Translations under genes and position numbers: made by a program
In this document: in pieces, positions 1-10,461 of the stretch
Position numbering within the stretch: the stretch's first letter is position 1
Layout: each line of letters begins with the position of its first letter
The notes under the pieces: generated by a model
What the model was told of the DNA's origin: nothing
Databases searched by the model: none
Seen by the model: the letters and a program-made list of their open reading frames with translations, nothing else
From: Isoetes taiwanensis
Lineage: Eukaryota; Streptophyta; Lycopodiopsida; Isoetales; Isoetaceae
Direction of reading: 5' to 3'
DNA: 64,000 nt
Assembly: GCA_021234155.1 (NCBI GenBank)
Contig: JAJEKV010000025.1
Span: forward strand, 18,775,558 to 18,839,557

Positions 1-430
1 TAATGCTCTTGATAAGGACGCATTGACAGAGATAACATCGCTGTCACAACAATAGTAACTGCAAACATGTTCAAAAACAACATAAAATTTGAGCAGAAAT
101 AATAAATCGAAACTACAACATTCATGTGAAAAGAATAAGAAGTAGCCACCTTCTACTAAAGTTAAAGATAATTATGTTGACAGCCCTGAGATTTTCCATC
201 TATCATTCGCCTTGCATTTTCTGCGAGCATAGTTTGTCTCTGAGCACCTATTGTGTTTTTTTACTCAATTCGCCTCAACATCATGTGAGAATCGGAATGA
301 ATGTTACAATGAACGAGTATGGAGGCAATAATTGCTGGTTATCCCCAGCTTGCTGATGCTCTTCCTCCAAGGAAAGACAGGTCCACCATACAACAGCCCA
401 AACTGTGACACCGCCATGAAAGTGCTCGAC
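1..430. other. Intergenic, no feature recognised
   Basis: AT-rich sequence with many stops in all frames. Short open frames here have no recognisable motif, so no gene is called. Confidence 0.5.
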
Positions 431-1150
431 GTTTTCAGAGAACTCCAAATTCAAAAGCAGGGATCATAGATGCTGGTGGATGCCTTCAAGATGCTCGGAA
501 ATATATCTTTATCTGGCTCTATATCCACTTGCAGAATCTGGCGAATACATTATAATCCATGTCCATCACAATGAAATGGCAACCCCTTCATGTTTTCAAG
601 TTTAGCATACATATCAATGAGCGTGTTTACCACTATGATGTCAGATTGATATCCATTCCAATAATATACTCATATAACGCTCACTCAGCGCCACACCTTC
701 AAAGAAGCCACAAACATGATTTTGCCTGGCTTTTGTAAACAATGGCCTTCAAAGCCCAAAACATCAACTCTTGATTGAAATTTTGCATGCTTCTTAGAGT
801 TGCCACCTCATATCAATGAGCATATATTGCAACAGCAACATCAGACTCAAGCCTATTATAGATAATCTGCTCAAGCCTATTATAGCTAATCTGCTCATGG
901 ATACACCTCCCCAATGCGATGATGGCAAGTGTGGCACAGGCTTTCAAATTCCCAGATATTATCTTGCTCAACTATATGTCCCCGTGCTGCATGCATTAAT
1001 AAGATCATGGGGCAAACATGTGCTGGGTCCTTGTTCTCCAACTTTTCAAAGGCTCCATAGATCTCCTCCAAGGCCTCGCATTTTGCATATGTATGGACAA
1101 GCTTCTTCCCTACAGCACAATCAGACTGTAGTCTGCACTGGTTAATTGTC
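431..1150 (-). pseudogene. Decayed PPR-protein relic
   Basis: Read on the minus strand, short stretches are clear PPR coding sequence. Bases 601-654 give a frame ending VVNTLIDMYAK, the classic end of one PPR helix pair. Bases 811-860 give GLESDVAVA, then shift frame into LIDM. Bases 1025-1096 give YAKCEALEEIYGAFEKLENK, the L/S-type motif. Stops and frameshifts between them show that the gene is dead. It lies downstream of, and on the same strand as, the intact PPR gene at 1843-3966, so it is probably a decayed tandem paralog. From about 1150 to 1842 nothing further is recognisable. The outer limits are approximate. Confidence 0.65.
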
Positions 1151-1842
1151 TAATGGGGGTGTGTGCTAATACTGACCTCCAACATTGACATACATGTCAA
1201 ATTCGTATTTGTCACTGTTATTCAAACTGAAGGAGGCCAATCTGAATAAGGACCTTGTGTTGTAAATCTGTCTCCCATATTTATCAAGAAATGTGACTCT
1301 ATTTGGTTTTATAGCCTCGTTATAACATTATAAAGTGAGCAGGTATTGGCCACGTCCAGCAATATTGTCCAACATGCAACATCTAAGGTCGAACACACAC
1401 CGATTTTATGTGCCTCTATTACTCACATTTAGCACATACATATCCATGATGGTAATATATTAGATTCAACCCCACTTGTAAATTTTTGCTTCAATCCCAT
1501 CCATCATTAGTTCTGAACTATCCTCCCTCGTGAGACGTTACTTAACCCCATTTGTAAGTATTGCACCAGGTAGAGTATAAGGTATTCAGTGGCAGCATAT
1601 GGGCACTGGCTTGACCAATAGTTGTAAAAGTTCCATATTTATGAGCACATCCAAGGAACTTTTGAGCACAGCAATGTTACACGAAGCTCACAGCTACCTT
1701 GGTATTCCCAGCAATTTGTAGCATAAGTGAGGTGGCCTGAAGACAAACAGCAGATGCTCAGAAAGCTCATGGGGTTGGATTTCCTGGGTGCTGACTAATG
1801 AAACGAGAGCATATCTCTCTGCCATCGAGTCCAGTATAGTCT

Positions 1843-3966
1843 TTACGTAACAGCGTCTGAGTTCAAGAGTATAATTCCCTTCTCTTCCATAGTCTTCTTC
1901 AGCATTGAAATCTCACGCCACTTGCCATGTCCAGCATAGATATTAGAGAGAAGCACATATGGTGCATCACTCAGTGGGTCCAATTCTATTGCATTTTCTG
2001 CAGCATGTTTCCCCCATTCAACATTGCCATATACTCCACATATACCTAACAGGGTCATCCATGCTGTATGGGTGGGTGGAAGTGGCATCATTCCAACGAA
2101 ATCTGTTGCTTCATCTAATTGTCCCATTCGGCCAAAGAGGGCAGTCATGCATCCAAAATGCTGATCCATTGGTATAATACTGTAACTTTCATTAATTGAT
2201 GCAATATAGCAGCACGCTTCATCAAATAAACCTGCATTGCTAAATGCTGAGAGAACGTTAATATATGTGAGCCTGTTTGGGGCAACATTGTTTTGATGCA
2301 TTTTCTGGAAGCAGTGAAGGGCTTCCTTCCCCCAACCATGCTGGGCATATGCTGCAATCATGGTTGTCCAGGTAATCACATCCCTGTTAAGCATATTTGC
2401 AAATATCCAATGGGCAACTTCTAAGAAACCACACTTGCTGTACATATCAACAAGAGCATTACAGATTGCTACTACTGAATCGAATCCATGATCGACGATT
2501 TTCATATGGATTTTTCTCCCTTCTGTGAAAGATGCAACAGTTGCACATGCATCAACAACGGCAAGGAACGTGATCATATCGGGTTTAATGGCTGCCAGAT
2601 TCATCTGGTGAAACAATTCAAGGGCCTCTTTCCCTCGTTCATGTTTGACGCATGCTGAAATCAATGCTGTCAACAAGAATACTTCATGCTCATCTAATGC
2701 AGTAAACACCAGAAATGCATCTTCTAATGTTCCACAATTTCCATACATATTGACAAGGGAGCACCCAACAATAGTGTCACACTCTAATTCGTGTTCTAAA
2801 ATTTGAGAGTGAATCATCTTGCCCTCTGCCAAGTCCATAGAGCAGTTATACTCTTCAAGAATGGTGATGAAGGTTATCTTGTTTGGGATGAATCCTTCAG
2901 AGCACATCTGACGAAGAAGTTGGTGAGATTTTTGGGCATGACCATTTTGAATGCATGCTGCTATCAGCGAGTTCCATGATGCCACAGTTATAACAGACAT
3001 TACATTAAATAATCTTTGCACATTTTTGAGATCACTACATCTGCTGTATAAATTTATAAGAGCAGTTCCTACCATGACATCCAATTGTAAATTCCTAACA
3101 AGTATGAATGAATGGACGCGCATCCCTTCAGCTAAGAACTTTTCTGTACAACATGCATTAATGACCGCCAAGAACGTAATCACGTTGGGCCCTATCCCTT
3201 CCAGGTCCATCTGTGAGAAAAGTTTAAGAGCCTGCCTGCTCTGCCTGTACTCAACACAAGCTGAAATTAAGGTATTCCAAGACACTACAACTCGTTCAGG
3301 CATCCGCTTAAATACCTTCCATGCATCTTCCAAACACCCACATTTCCCATACATATTAATGAGGGCATTGCTAACGTAAACATTTGACTCCAAGCCCCAG
3401 GCGATGGATGATCCATGGACGGATTTTCCAACAGATAGCATTTCAGGATAAACACAGGCACCTAGAATAATGATAAAGGTAACTCTGTTGGGTTGCACAT
3501 TTTCATACTGCATTTGCTTTAACAAATTAAGAGCTTCTGCACCATAGTCATGTTGCACATATGTAGCAATTATGGAAGTCCAAGAGATTACGTTTGCTTG
3601 ATCCATTCGATTAAACACGGAGCACGCAGCTTCAACAGTATGACAGTAACGATACATATCAATAAGAATGTTACCTAAAAATCTGTCTTGATGGAGACCA
3701 GCTGTATTCATATGGGCATGAATCCGTTTGCCATGCGACAAGCTCCCCTTCTTAGCGCAGTCCTTCAAGAGCAACGCAAAAATCTGTGGAGCTGCATGAC
3801 GGTTTAAATTTTCCTTCGGCTGAATGGAGCAACCGGATGCAACATTCGCAATGCGCATGTCAAGAATACTACGACATATTGAAATGGTGGGAAAAGGAAT
3901 TGAAATGGCACCGGAGCATGTGGCATGCATTGATCTTCTCCATATTGGTTCCCATCTTCCCTGCAT
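1843..3966 (-). CDS. PLS-class pentatricopeptide repeat protein, no DYW domain
   Basis: A single uninterrupted frame of 707 codons. It begins with an Arg-rich, acid-poor leader (MQGRWEPIWRRS...) that could be an organelle transit peptide. From about residue 60 to 600 it consists of tandem PPR motifs in P-L-S order, with diagnostic phrases such as LIDMYRYCHTVEAACSVF, NALINMYGKCGCLEDAWKVF and DVITWTTMIAAYAQHG. The C-terminus is an E-like motif (DAPYVLLSNIYAGHGKWREI) and ends shortly after MEEKGI. No DYW cytidine-deaminase signature (HxExn-CxxC) follows. Family knowledge: PLS proteins bind organellar RNA by a residue code and usually specify C-to-U editing sites; those lacking DYW recruit the deaminase in trans. 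The target is unknown. It is the only clearly intact host gene in the window and has no visible intron. Confidence 0.9.
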   Translation of the reverse strand: MQGRWEPIWRRSMHATCSGAISIPFPTISICRSILDMRIANVASGCSIQPKENLNRHAAPQIFALLLKDCAKKGSLSHGKRIHAHMNTAGLHQDRFLGNILIDMYRYCHTVEAACSVFNRMDQANVISWTSIIATYVQHDYGAEALNLLKQMQYENVQPNRVTFIIILGACVYPEMLSVGKSVHGSSIAWGLESNVYVSNALINMYGKCGCLEDAWKVFKRMPERVVVSWNTLISACVEYRQSRQALKLFSQMDLEGIGPNVITFLAVINACCTEKFLAEGMRVHSFILVRNLQLDVMVGTALINLYSRCSDLKNVQRLFNVMSVITVASWNSLIAACIQNGHAQKSHQLLRQMCSEGFIPNKITFITILEEYNCSMDLAEGKMIHSQILEHELECDTIVGCSLVNMYGNCGTLEDAFLVFTALDEHEVFLLTALISACVKHERGKEALELFHQMNLAAIKPDMITFLAVVDACATVASFTEGRKIHMKIVDHGFDSVVAICNALVDMYSKCGFLEVAHWIFANMLNRDVITWTTMIAAYAQHGWGKEALHCFQKMHQNNVAPNRLTYINVLSAFSNAGLFDEACCYIASINESYSIIPMDQHFGCMTALFGRMGQLDEATDFVGMMPLPPTHTAWMTLLGICGVYGNVEWGKHAAENAIELDPLSDAPYVLLSNIYAGHGKWREISMLKKTMEEKGIILLNSDAVT

Positions 3967-4373
3967 TCTATTTCAAAGTCTGAACGAGACCTTGTCCCTG
4001 CATTCTGTGATGCCCAATTCCAACTTGAAAAATTCGTCATGCCAGATCCAAAACACGCAATTGCAGCATTTGACATCAAGCCTTTCAGAATGGAGATCCT
4101 AGAATATGCCTCAAGTAGAATCACAAACCTGGAAAGATCAGCTCTTAACCACTTAGGCTGTAATCACAGACCATTGTTTGTTGCAGAAGAGGATTCCCTT
4201 GTCCAAACAATAGAAGCAAATTCCTTCAACGAACTTTCCCCATTCACAGGCCATTCATTTATAGGTACCAACAAGGTTCTATCATTGCAATGAAAAAGGA
4301 TTTGCAACCGAGGACTTTACGACATTATAACTTGGAGAGCCATTTCTAAACAAAGGTGCTCCAGCACTAGGGA
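3967..4373. other. Upstream flank of the PPR gene
   Basis: About 400 bp between the presumed PPR start and the LINE fragment. Overlapping short frames occur on both strands, but none resembles a known protein. It presumably holds the PPR promoter and 5' UTR; no convincing TATA box stands out. Confidence 0.4.
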
Positions 4374-6133
4374 TTGCCCCTACGTCGTTGGAGAAGAGCT
4401 AAATGCATTTCCACGCCATACTGGCAAGGGATCAATTTAGTTATATGTAAAAGGTATCACTTGGAAATGCATCATCCCTCCACCATAGTCTCGTGGATTT
4501 TAAGACGGCATATGATACGGTCCCTTGGGACCTTGTGGCAACGCTTGCAGGAGCTACATGTCCCACAGGATTTGCAGAATGCCATCTACCGGCTCTATGA
4601 CGGAATATATGCCACTTTGCCTGCGTCAGACCACCGGGTGAACATCACCATCTATATTGACAAGTTGGAGACCTGGATGCAAAAACATGGAGGTGGTGGC
4701 CCGCAGTTGCCAGAGGCAACAGTTGCTCTATGCAGACGATCTGGGCTTATTGTCCCATACAGCTAGGAGTATGCAGGAACATTTGGATGCTCTCAGTCGA
4801 TTCTGTGACATAGCAGGAATGACAGTCAACCAGCAAAAAACCAAGCTGTTGCCAATCCTGTCTGCGCAGCATGATATCCCAGACTTCTATTACAGAGGAC
4901 AAAGGATGGAAGTTGTAAGGACCTTTAAGTATCTGGGAATCGATTTCTCTGCTAACATGCTATGGGATGACTGTGTAGAAAGAAGGGTCAGCGCAGGATG
5001 GAAAGCCCTGTATACAATGTAGAATAGCTGTTACAGAATAGATCTCTGCGATTGGGCACGCAAAGCACACCTGTTCCGAGCACTCGTGGAACCAGTATTG
5101 ATGTATGGGGTAGAGGTCTGGGGGCCAGCGGTTAGTAAGGGTACTTTGGATAAGCTAGAGAGGGTACAGAAGGCTTTCCTGACATACAGCCTAGGCGTCA
5201 AGGACACGGTGCCTTATCCAATTTTGCTGTATGAGACTGGCTTTTGGCCCCTGCAACATTCTACTATGCGCAGGCACCTTGCGTATTTCCATACGGTTGA
5301 CAGAATGGATGCACGTTGTCTTCCTCCCCGGGCTCTGTTATTGGCACAAGGGCCACAACGTCTGAAGAGAGTGTGGCAGGAGCATTGTAGGGGATGGTTC
5401 GCAAGATGGTCCATAGACTATCAACACATTATGGGTATGTCGGATATCGCGGAGCAGGAGCTGCATTTGAATGAGCGCTTTGCTGCCTCTCTGTGGGATG
5501 TACCCACTCTTGCAAAGCCCAAAACAGAGCACTACCATACGCAGGTTAATCCGTCGCTTGAACATGGCCCCCACCAGTATTTGAAGGCACACATCTCTAC
5601 CAAGAAACAGAGAGATATAGCTGCAATAAGGACAGGGTCCCACCATCTCAGAATTGAGACAGGCCGCTGGGGTACGGATGGAGGGCAGGCAATCCCCCGG
5701 CATGAGAGATTATGCCAGTGTTGTCACATGCAGATACTAGAAGATGAACACCATGCTCTACAGGAATGCCCAGTATATGCACACATCCGAGCAGCTCAAG
5801 CTGATCTCAGATGCTCTGAGATAGCAATTCATCAACTGCTGGCTTCGCCAATGGTTGCATGTCTCGCATCCTACATTCTGCAAGTCTCCACCGTCAGGGA
5901 GTCCCTCACAGCACAGGAAATTTGAGCGCCCAGATAGGGCCTCTCAACGCCTACTACAAGGGTTTTTCCTCCCACATGGGGGGTTTTTTCATCCCAGTAG
6001 TAGAGACACATTGTACAGGGTTTCTGTGGTTTTCTTTTGTTTGGAAACTTTCCGCTATATTGTATCACCGTCTCATAGGCCAGTTGGCCTCCGTGGACTT
6101 TAAAATATACTTCCTTCCTTCCTTCCTTCCTTA
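4374..6133 (+). pseudogene. 5'-truncated LINE: reverse transcriptase palm and C-terminal zinc domain
   Basis: Relic of a non-LTR retrotransposon ORF2. Around 4495 the sequence encodes VDFKTAYDTVPWDL, the LINE reverse-transcriptase motif with the first catalytic Asp, then LWQRLQELHVP after a one-base shift. At 4725-4745 it encodes LLYADDLGLLS, the catalytic YADD box, followed by the thumb region (GMTVNQQKTKLLP, FKYLGIDFS). An in-frame stop lies at about 5020. The open frame at 5086-5925 continues with PVLMYGVEVWGP and LERVQKAFL, then the C-terminal Cys/His cluster LCQCCHMQILEDEHHALQEC. The endonuclease and N-terminal part are missing, and the segment between the first Asp and YADD is shortened. 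The element ends in a TTCC microsatellite. No target-site duplication could be assigned. Confidence 0.85.
6110..6132 (+). repeat. (TTCC)n microsatellite at the LINE 3' end
   Basis: About five tandem TTCC units directly after the AT-rich 3' UTR of the LINE relic. Several plant and animal LINE lineages end in a short tandem repeat instead of poly(A), so this is best read as the element's 3' tail rather than a chance repeat. Confidence 0.75.
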
Positions 6134-7729
6134 AAGTGTGGCAAAAGTACACTCATGTCCCAAAGTAGGAGCATGCTTATTGCTTATATAATCGAGGAGA
6201 ACAAATGTGAAATGCTCATGCCTATTTTATTACAAATTTACAAACATTTGTCCTATGTTCATCCTATATTGCAAATGCTAGGGAAAAAGCACACAGGTAC
6301 TAAGGTTTGAGATGACTTCCTAAATATCTTGGCATATGTAATTGAAAAATGCATTTAAGACATTGTGTAGTCAAGTTGTTAGAGTGAAGTGAAGTTCATA
6401 TGGCTATGTGTGGCCTTGCCATTGGCATAATCCAAGGTATCATATAATTGCTACATCCTCACCATTGCTAGATGGAATATTTCAATCAATATTCCCAGTG
6501 GATAAATTATGCCCCTAAAAACAAGATGAGATCAATCCTCAATTCCACATCACCTATTATTATCCAACCATAGGGTGGAAGTTAATAATACAGTCAATTT
6601 CCATCCATAAAATTGGCTCCCCGTGAGACCAAAGAAGCCACGCAACACATACACTAAGAAACTAGTTTTCCACCTGTAATACAAAGCAGAAATTCACATC
6701 ACATTTCTGCCCAGAAGCTTGGCAGCCACGCATACAACAGTGACAAGCAAGCAGCATGTTAATGGCATAAATTTGGTTGCTTATGATGAAGCACTTGTAA
6801 TAGCAACAAACATTGTTCGTATGAAAAATGAATGAAGCATGGAGATTTGAACCCCCGAACTTAATCGATTATGCGGCATGATGAAATGTCATAGAAGATC
6901 CTGCATTATACAAAGGGGCTATTCCCATATACCGGATGCTCAGAGCAAAAGCACTTCATTAGAAGAATCTGATCCATGTCATCTGCTCCCTACATTGTAT
7001 CAGGCCAAAAAATATAGATTTGTTCCCTTCACAAATTTGAACCTAAAATGATGAATGTTTATCCTATTTCTAGAAAACTATGCTTTAATAGCTGAAGGAG
7101 AGCATAATATGAGTACAAGATCTAAATCAAAGCTTTAGATTTGCACAAGCTTTATGGCATCCAGAGAAAGTCTCAACAGCCAAGACACCAAGAACATCGA
7201 GCATAGAAATCTCAGTTTGATGTTGCAGCATCAACCATAAAACCTGCTTCCCACAGTGGAACATAACAGAGAGGCTACTCCATCGCCATGGCCAAGCCTC
7301 AGCCGCATCCACCATCATCTCCACGCGGCCTAAACAACTTGCACAACAAAAACAATGTGTTGTCGCACAAAGTTTTGCCCTCATGAAGGGGATACTGAAG
7401 GGGCCAAGAGAATATGTAGCTTTGTATTTGCTGAGAAAGAGAAAGAAATTATTTCACAGCTAAGCATGGATAGATATGAAAAATGAATATGTACACCTTG
7501 CATAATTTAACATAATACAAAACATGAGATATGGAGAACATTGCTATGTTTGAATGATGCTGTAGTTTAGAATTTAAAACTAGTTAAGTGTGTAATTGTT
7601 TAGTGAAGGATTTGCTATCGCTAAAATATGTAGTTTCTGTAAATGCTTAAACGTTGGTAAAGAAGTGACGTGGCTTTGTGGAAAGAAATGCATAATCAAA
7701 AGCATTGGCATGGATGGAACCCTATTTTT
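6134..7729. other. Intergenic, no gene recognised
   Basis: About 1.6 kb of AT-rich DNA. Frames here are short and unrecognisable (the longest is about 85 codons on the minus strand near 7127-7384). Around 6843-6862 the minus strand contains a GGTTCAAATCTCC-like string similar to a tRNA B box, but no A box was found, so no tRNA or SINE is called. Confidence 0.45.
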
Positions 7730-8000
7730 TGTTAGAATTCAAGCTGTACATTAGAGTACATTAGAGTACATTAGATACATTGATGTACATTAGAGTACAT
7801 CTCTAGCCTTTGGCCTTCTGTTTCCGGCTGTTGGCCTTTCAGTGCCATTCATTCCATGTATTTATAGATTACATGTAATACAGAGAACATTCAGATTGTT
7901 CCTATTCTATTCCTATTGTGTCTCTTCCATTCTTGCTTCCGCTTTGGCTTACTCTGCACTGCAGATTTGTATCAGTCCATAGCTGATACGTTTTCCAACA
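7730..8000 (+). repeat. Copia 5' LTR (271 bp)
   Basis: It starts TGTTAGAATTC and ends CCAACA immediately before the primer-binding site. It contains tandem GTACATTAGA units near the left end, one more than the 3' LTR has. A TATTTATAGA sequence near 7859 is the likely TATA region. Confidence 0.95.
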
Positions 8001-8012
8001 TGGTATCAGAGC
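8001..8012 (+). promoter_or_regulatory. Primer-binding site, initiator tRNA-Met
   Basis: TGGTATCAGAGC directly abuts the LTR. It is the standard plant copia minus-strand priming site, complementary to the 3' end of initiator tRNA-Met. Confidence 0.95.
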
Positions 8013-8097
8013 CTATTGGCATGTGAAGGGCAGTTCGACAATAGAGGAACTTGGGAGAACAATTTTGGAAGAATACTTATCTGAGCAGGAGAAGGTC

Positions 8098-8664
8098 ATG
8101 GAGACCAGATCTGTATCAGCAATTCTGAAGCCACCTATGTTTGATGGCAAAGGGTTTCAAGGCTGGAAGAAATCCATGAAGTTATATCTAATGGCAGAGG
8201 ATGTCTGGGATATAGTGGATGGGCCTGAAACTAAACTAGAGAATGCTGGGACAGCAGCTCAAATCAAGCTTCAAAAGGATTGGCAGCGCCGTGATAATAG
8301 AGCAATGGCTTGCATATGTATGTCTCTTTCCAGAGCTATAGTCATGCAAGTAGATGTGGATCAGGGCAGCTATTCTCTTTGGATCTGGCTTGAAGATAAG
8401 TATGGCACCAAAACAGAAGGTGAAGTTATGCATTTGCATACACAGATTAGGAATTGCAAGTATGTGGAAGGAGCTGATCTGAATACACACATAAATCAAA
8501 TGAATGAGATGTTTGATATGTTGGCAGCAGCAGATTCCAAGTATGCAGTTCCAGAGGGGCAACAAAAGCTCCAGTTATATGCTTCTCTTCCCAATTCATG
8601 GGAAAACTTTGTTGATTTCTTGACAGCTCAAAGTAGTCTTTCATGGGATGACGACCGGCTCTAA
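8098..8664 (+). pseudogene. Copia gag, N-terminal part (frameshifted)
   Basis: The start is set at the ATG at 8098 because the protein then begins METRSVSAILKPPMFDGKGF, the usual start of the copia gag UBN2-like domain. The upstream frame from 8023 lacks an ATG. The core phrases FQGWKKSMKLYLMAEDVWDI and LQLYASLPNSWENFV are typical. The frame closes at 8664; homology (SSLSWDD, then KLLQKEMCLKDK) passes into another frame near 8650, so a small indel has broken the polyprotein. The product would be the structural capsid. Confidence 0.85.
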
Positions 8665-9993
8665 GCTTTTGCAGAAAGAGATGTGCTTGAAAGATAAAGT
8701 GGAGGATTCCAAGCCATCACAAGCCATGCTTGCACGAGGAAGGCAAGATAAGAAGCCTCATTACAAAAAGCAATCAGATGGGAAGGTGGAAGGATCAAAA
8801 GGAGCACGTCCTAAGAAAGTTTATGCAAAGAGAGGGCAATGCAGGAACTGCTTTGAATATGGCCATTATGCAGCCGATTGTCCGGAGGGAAAGAACAAAT
8901 CAGAGAAAGCACACCTAGTTGAGGCACAAGTCATCAAAGGAGAGGCTTCTCTTGTTATCCAATCAGATCAGAGTCTCAGAATTAAAGGGGAGGCTTCTGT
9001 TGTGGAAACAACTGCATGTACTGCTGCTGGAAAGAAGGTTCTTACAGTAGATTCTGCATGCACATCAGTGATGTTGAAGGATAGGGACATATTCTCAAGT
9101 TATCAAAATGACAAAAGTCTGGTGCAATTGGGAGACCATAGTGAAATTGAAGTGCAAGGAAGTGGTCAATATCATTTCACACTATTGAATGGTGAAAATA
9201 CGGTACTTCCAGAAACCTTACATGTCCCGGAATTGCGGAAAAACCTTTTGTCAGTTGCATGTGCAGCATATGCTGGTCTGCAAGTTTTCTTTGATGATAA
9301 GGAAGTTCTTTTCTTGAAGAATGCACGGATTGAAGGGGATATAGTGGCCAAGGGCTCAAGGCATGGCAATTTGTATGAGCTGGAGGTGTCTGATCCAAAT
9401 CAGGCCCTAGTAGCATCAGCCAAAGAAAAGGAGAAAGTGCTGCTTTGGCACAAAAGGTATGGTCATGCTAATGTTCAAGCTTTAAAAATAATGCAGCGGA
9501 AGAACATGGTACATGGCATGAAGATAACTATGAAGGCAGACCCGGATCTTTGTGAAGCATGTATCCTTGGTAAGCACCCTCGTAGATCATTTGCAAGTGT
9601 AGGCAGCAGAGCTAAACAAGTGCTGGAGCTTGTCCACTCAGATCTTTGTGGACCAACAGAGGTGTCTGCGCGCCTTGGTAAGGCAGCATATTTCATCACG
9701 TTTATTGATGATTTTAGTCGAAAAACAATTGTCTATTTTCTAACCAAGAAAAGTGATGCTCTTGAGGCTTTTAAATTGTATAAAGCATGTGTGGAAAATC
9801 AGACAGGGAAGAAGATTAAGCAATTGCGCACTGATGGTGGTGGAGAGTATCTTAGTGATCTCTTCCATGATACATGTGACCAGGCAGGGATTCAGCGTCA
9901 ATGCACAACGAGGGCTACTCCTCAACAAAACGGTGTTGCGGAGCGGAAGAATCGCACTTTGTGCAATGCAGCAAGAAGTATGCTTGCCAAAAG
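8665..9993 (+). pseudogene. Copia gag C-terminus, protease and integrase (first part)
   Basis: The frame continues gag with a CCHC zinc knuckle, CRNCFEYGHYAADC. The aspartic protease site follows as VDSACTSVM; the usual form is DSG followed by Ala or Cys, so the Gly is replaced by Ala here. Next is the GAG-pre-integrase domain WHKRYGHAN...CEACILGK (HHCC zinc site). The integrase core shows the first Asp in VHSDLCGP, the second in LRTDGGGEY and the Glu in NGVAERKNRT. At 9993 the integrase is interrupted by the MITE; an artefactual frame runs on into it as far as 10063. Confidence 0.9.
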
Positions 9994-10453
9994 CAATGTT
10001 GTTAAGTACGTCAAAATCCGTACGTTTAAAAAACGTTTTTTAAGATTTTTTGAAGATTTTTAAATTTTTTGAAAAAAATCTTTAAAAACGTATTTCATAT
10101 AAAATACGTTAAAAATCTTTAAAATCTTTAAAAATCCTTAAAAATCTTTAAAAATCCTTAGACTGTGATTTTTTTTTTTATTCAAATATATGATACTCTT
10201 GAACTTATTTATCTTCGTATATAAATTTTTCATACTTCTTAACCTCTATAATAATGTTTTTATGAACTTTCTTAAGAGTTGCATGGCAAAACAGCTATGA
10301 TATCTTTGTACTTGAACTTAATAGTTTCAAATAGCAGCTGCAATTTTTTTATTTTTTATATTTTGGCCATACCAAATCATAAAAATCCTTTAAAAAACGT
10401 GAGGATTTTTATAGTACTTTAAAAATAAAAAAACGAGTTTTTTAACAACATTG
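9994..10453. mobile_element. 460-bp hAT-like MITE inserted in copia integrase
   Basis: Perfect 12-bp terminal inverted repeats, CAATGTTGTTAA at 9994-10005 and TTAACAACATTG at 10442-10453, are flanked by the 8-bp direct repeat GCCAAAAG (9986-9993 and 10454-10461). Eight-base duplications are typical of hAT elements. The interior is very AT-rich, non-coding and full of degenerate AAAAATCTTT-like repeats and short palindromes (ACGTATTT/AAATACGT near 10087-10109). Element plus one duplication is 468 bp, so the copia frame is in phase on both sides. It is non-autonomous: no transposase is encoded. Confidence 0.9.
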
Positions 10454-10461
10454 GCCAAAAG

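Noticed and set aside
6843-6862. B-box-like string on the minus strand as a SINE
   Set aside because: No A box and no tail or target duplication.
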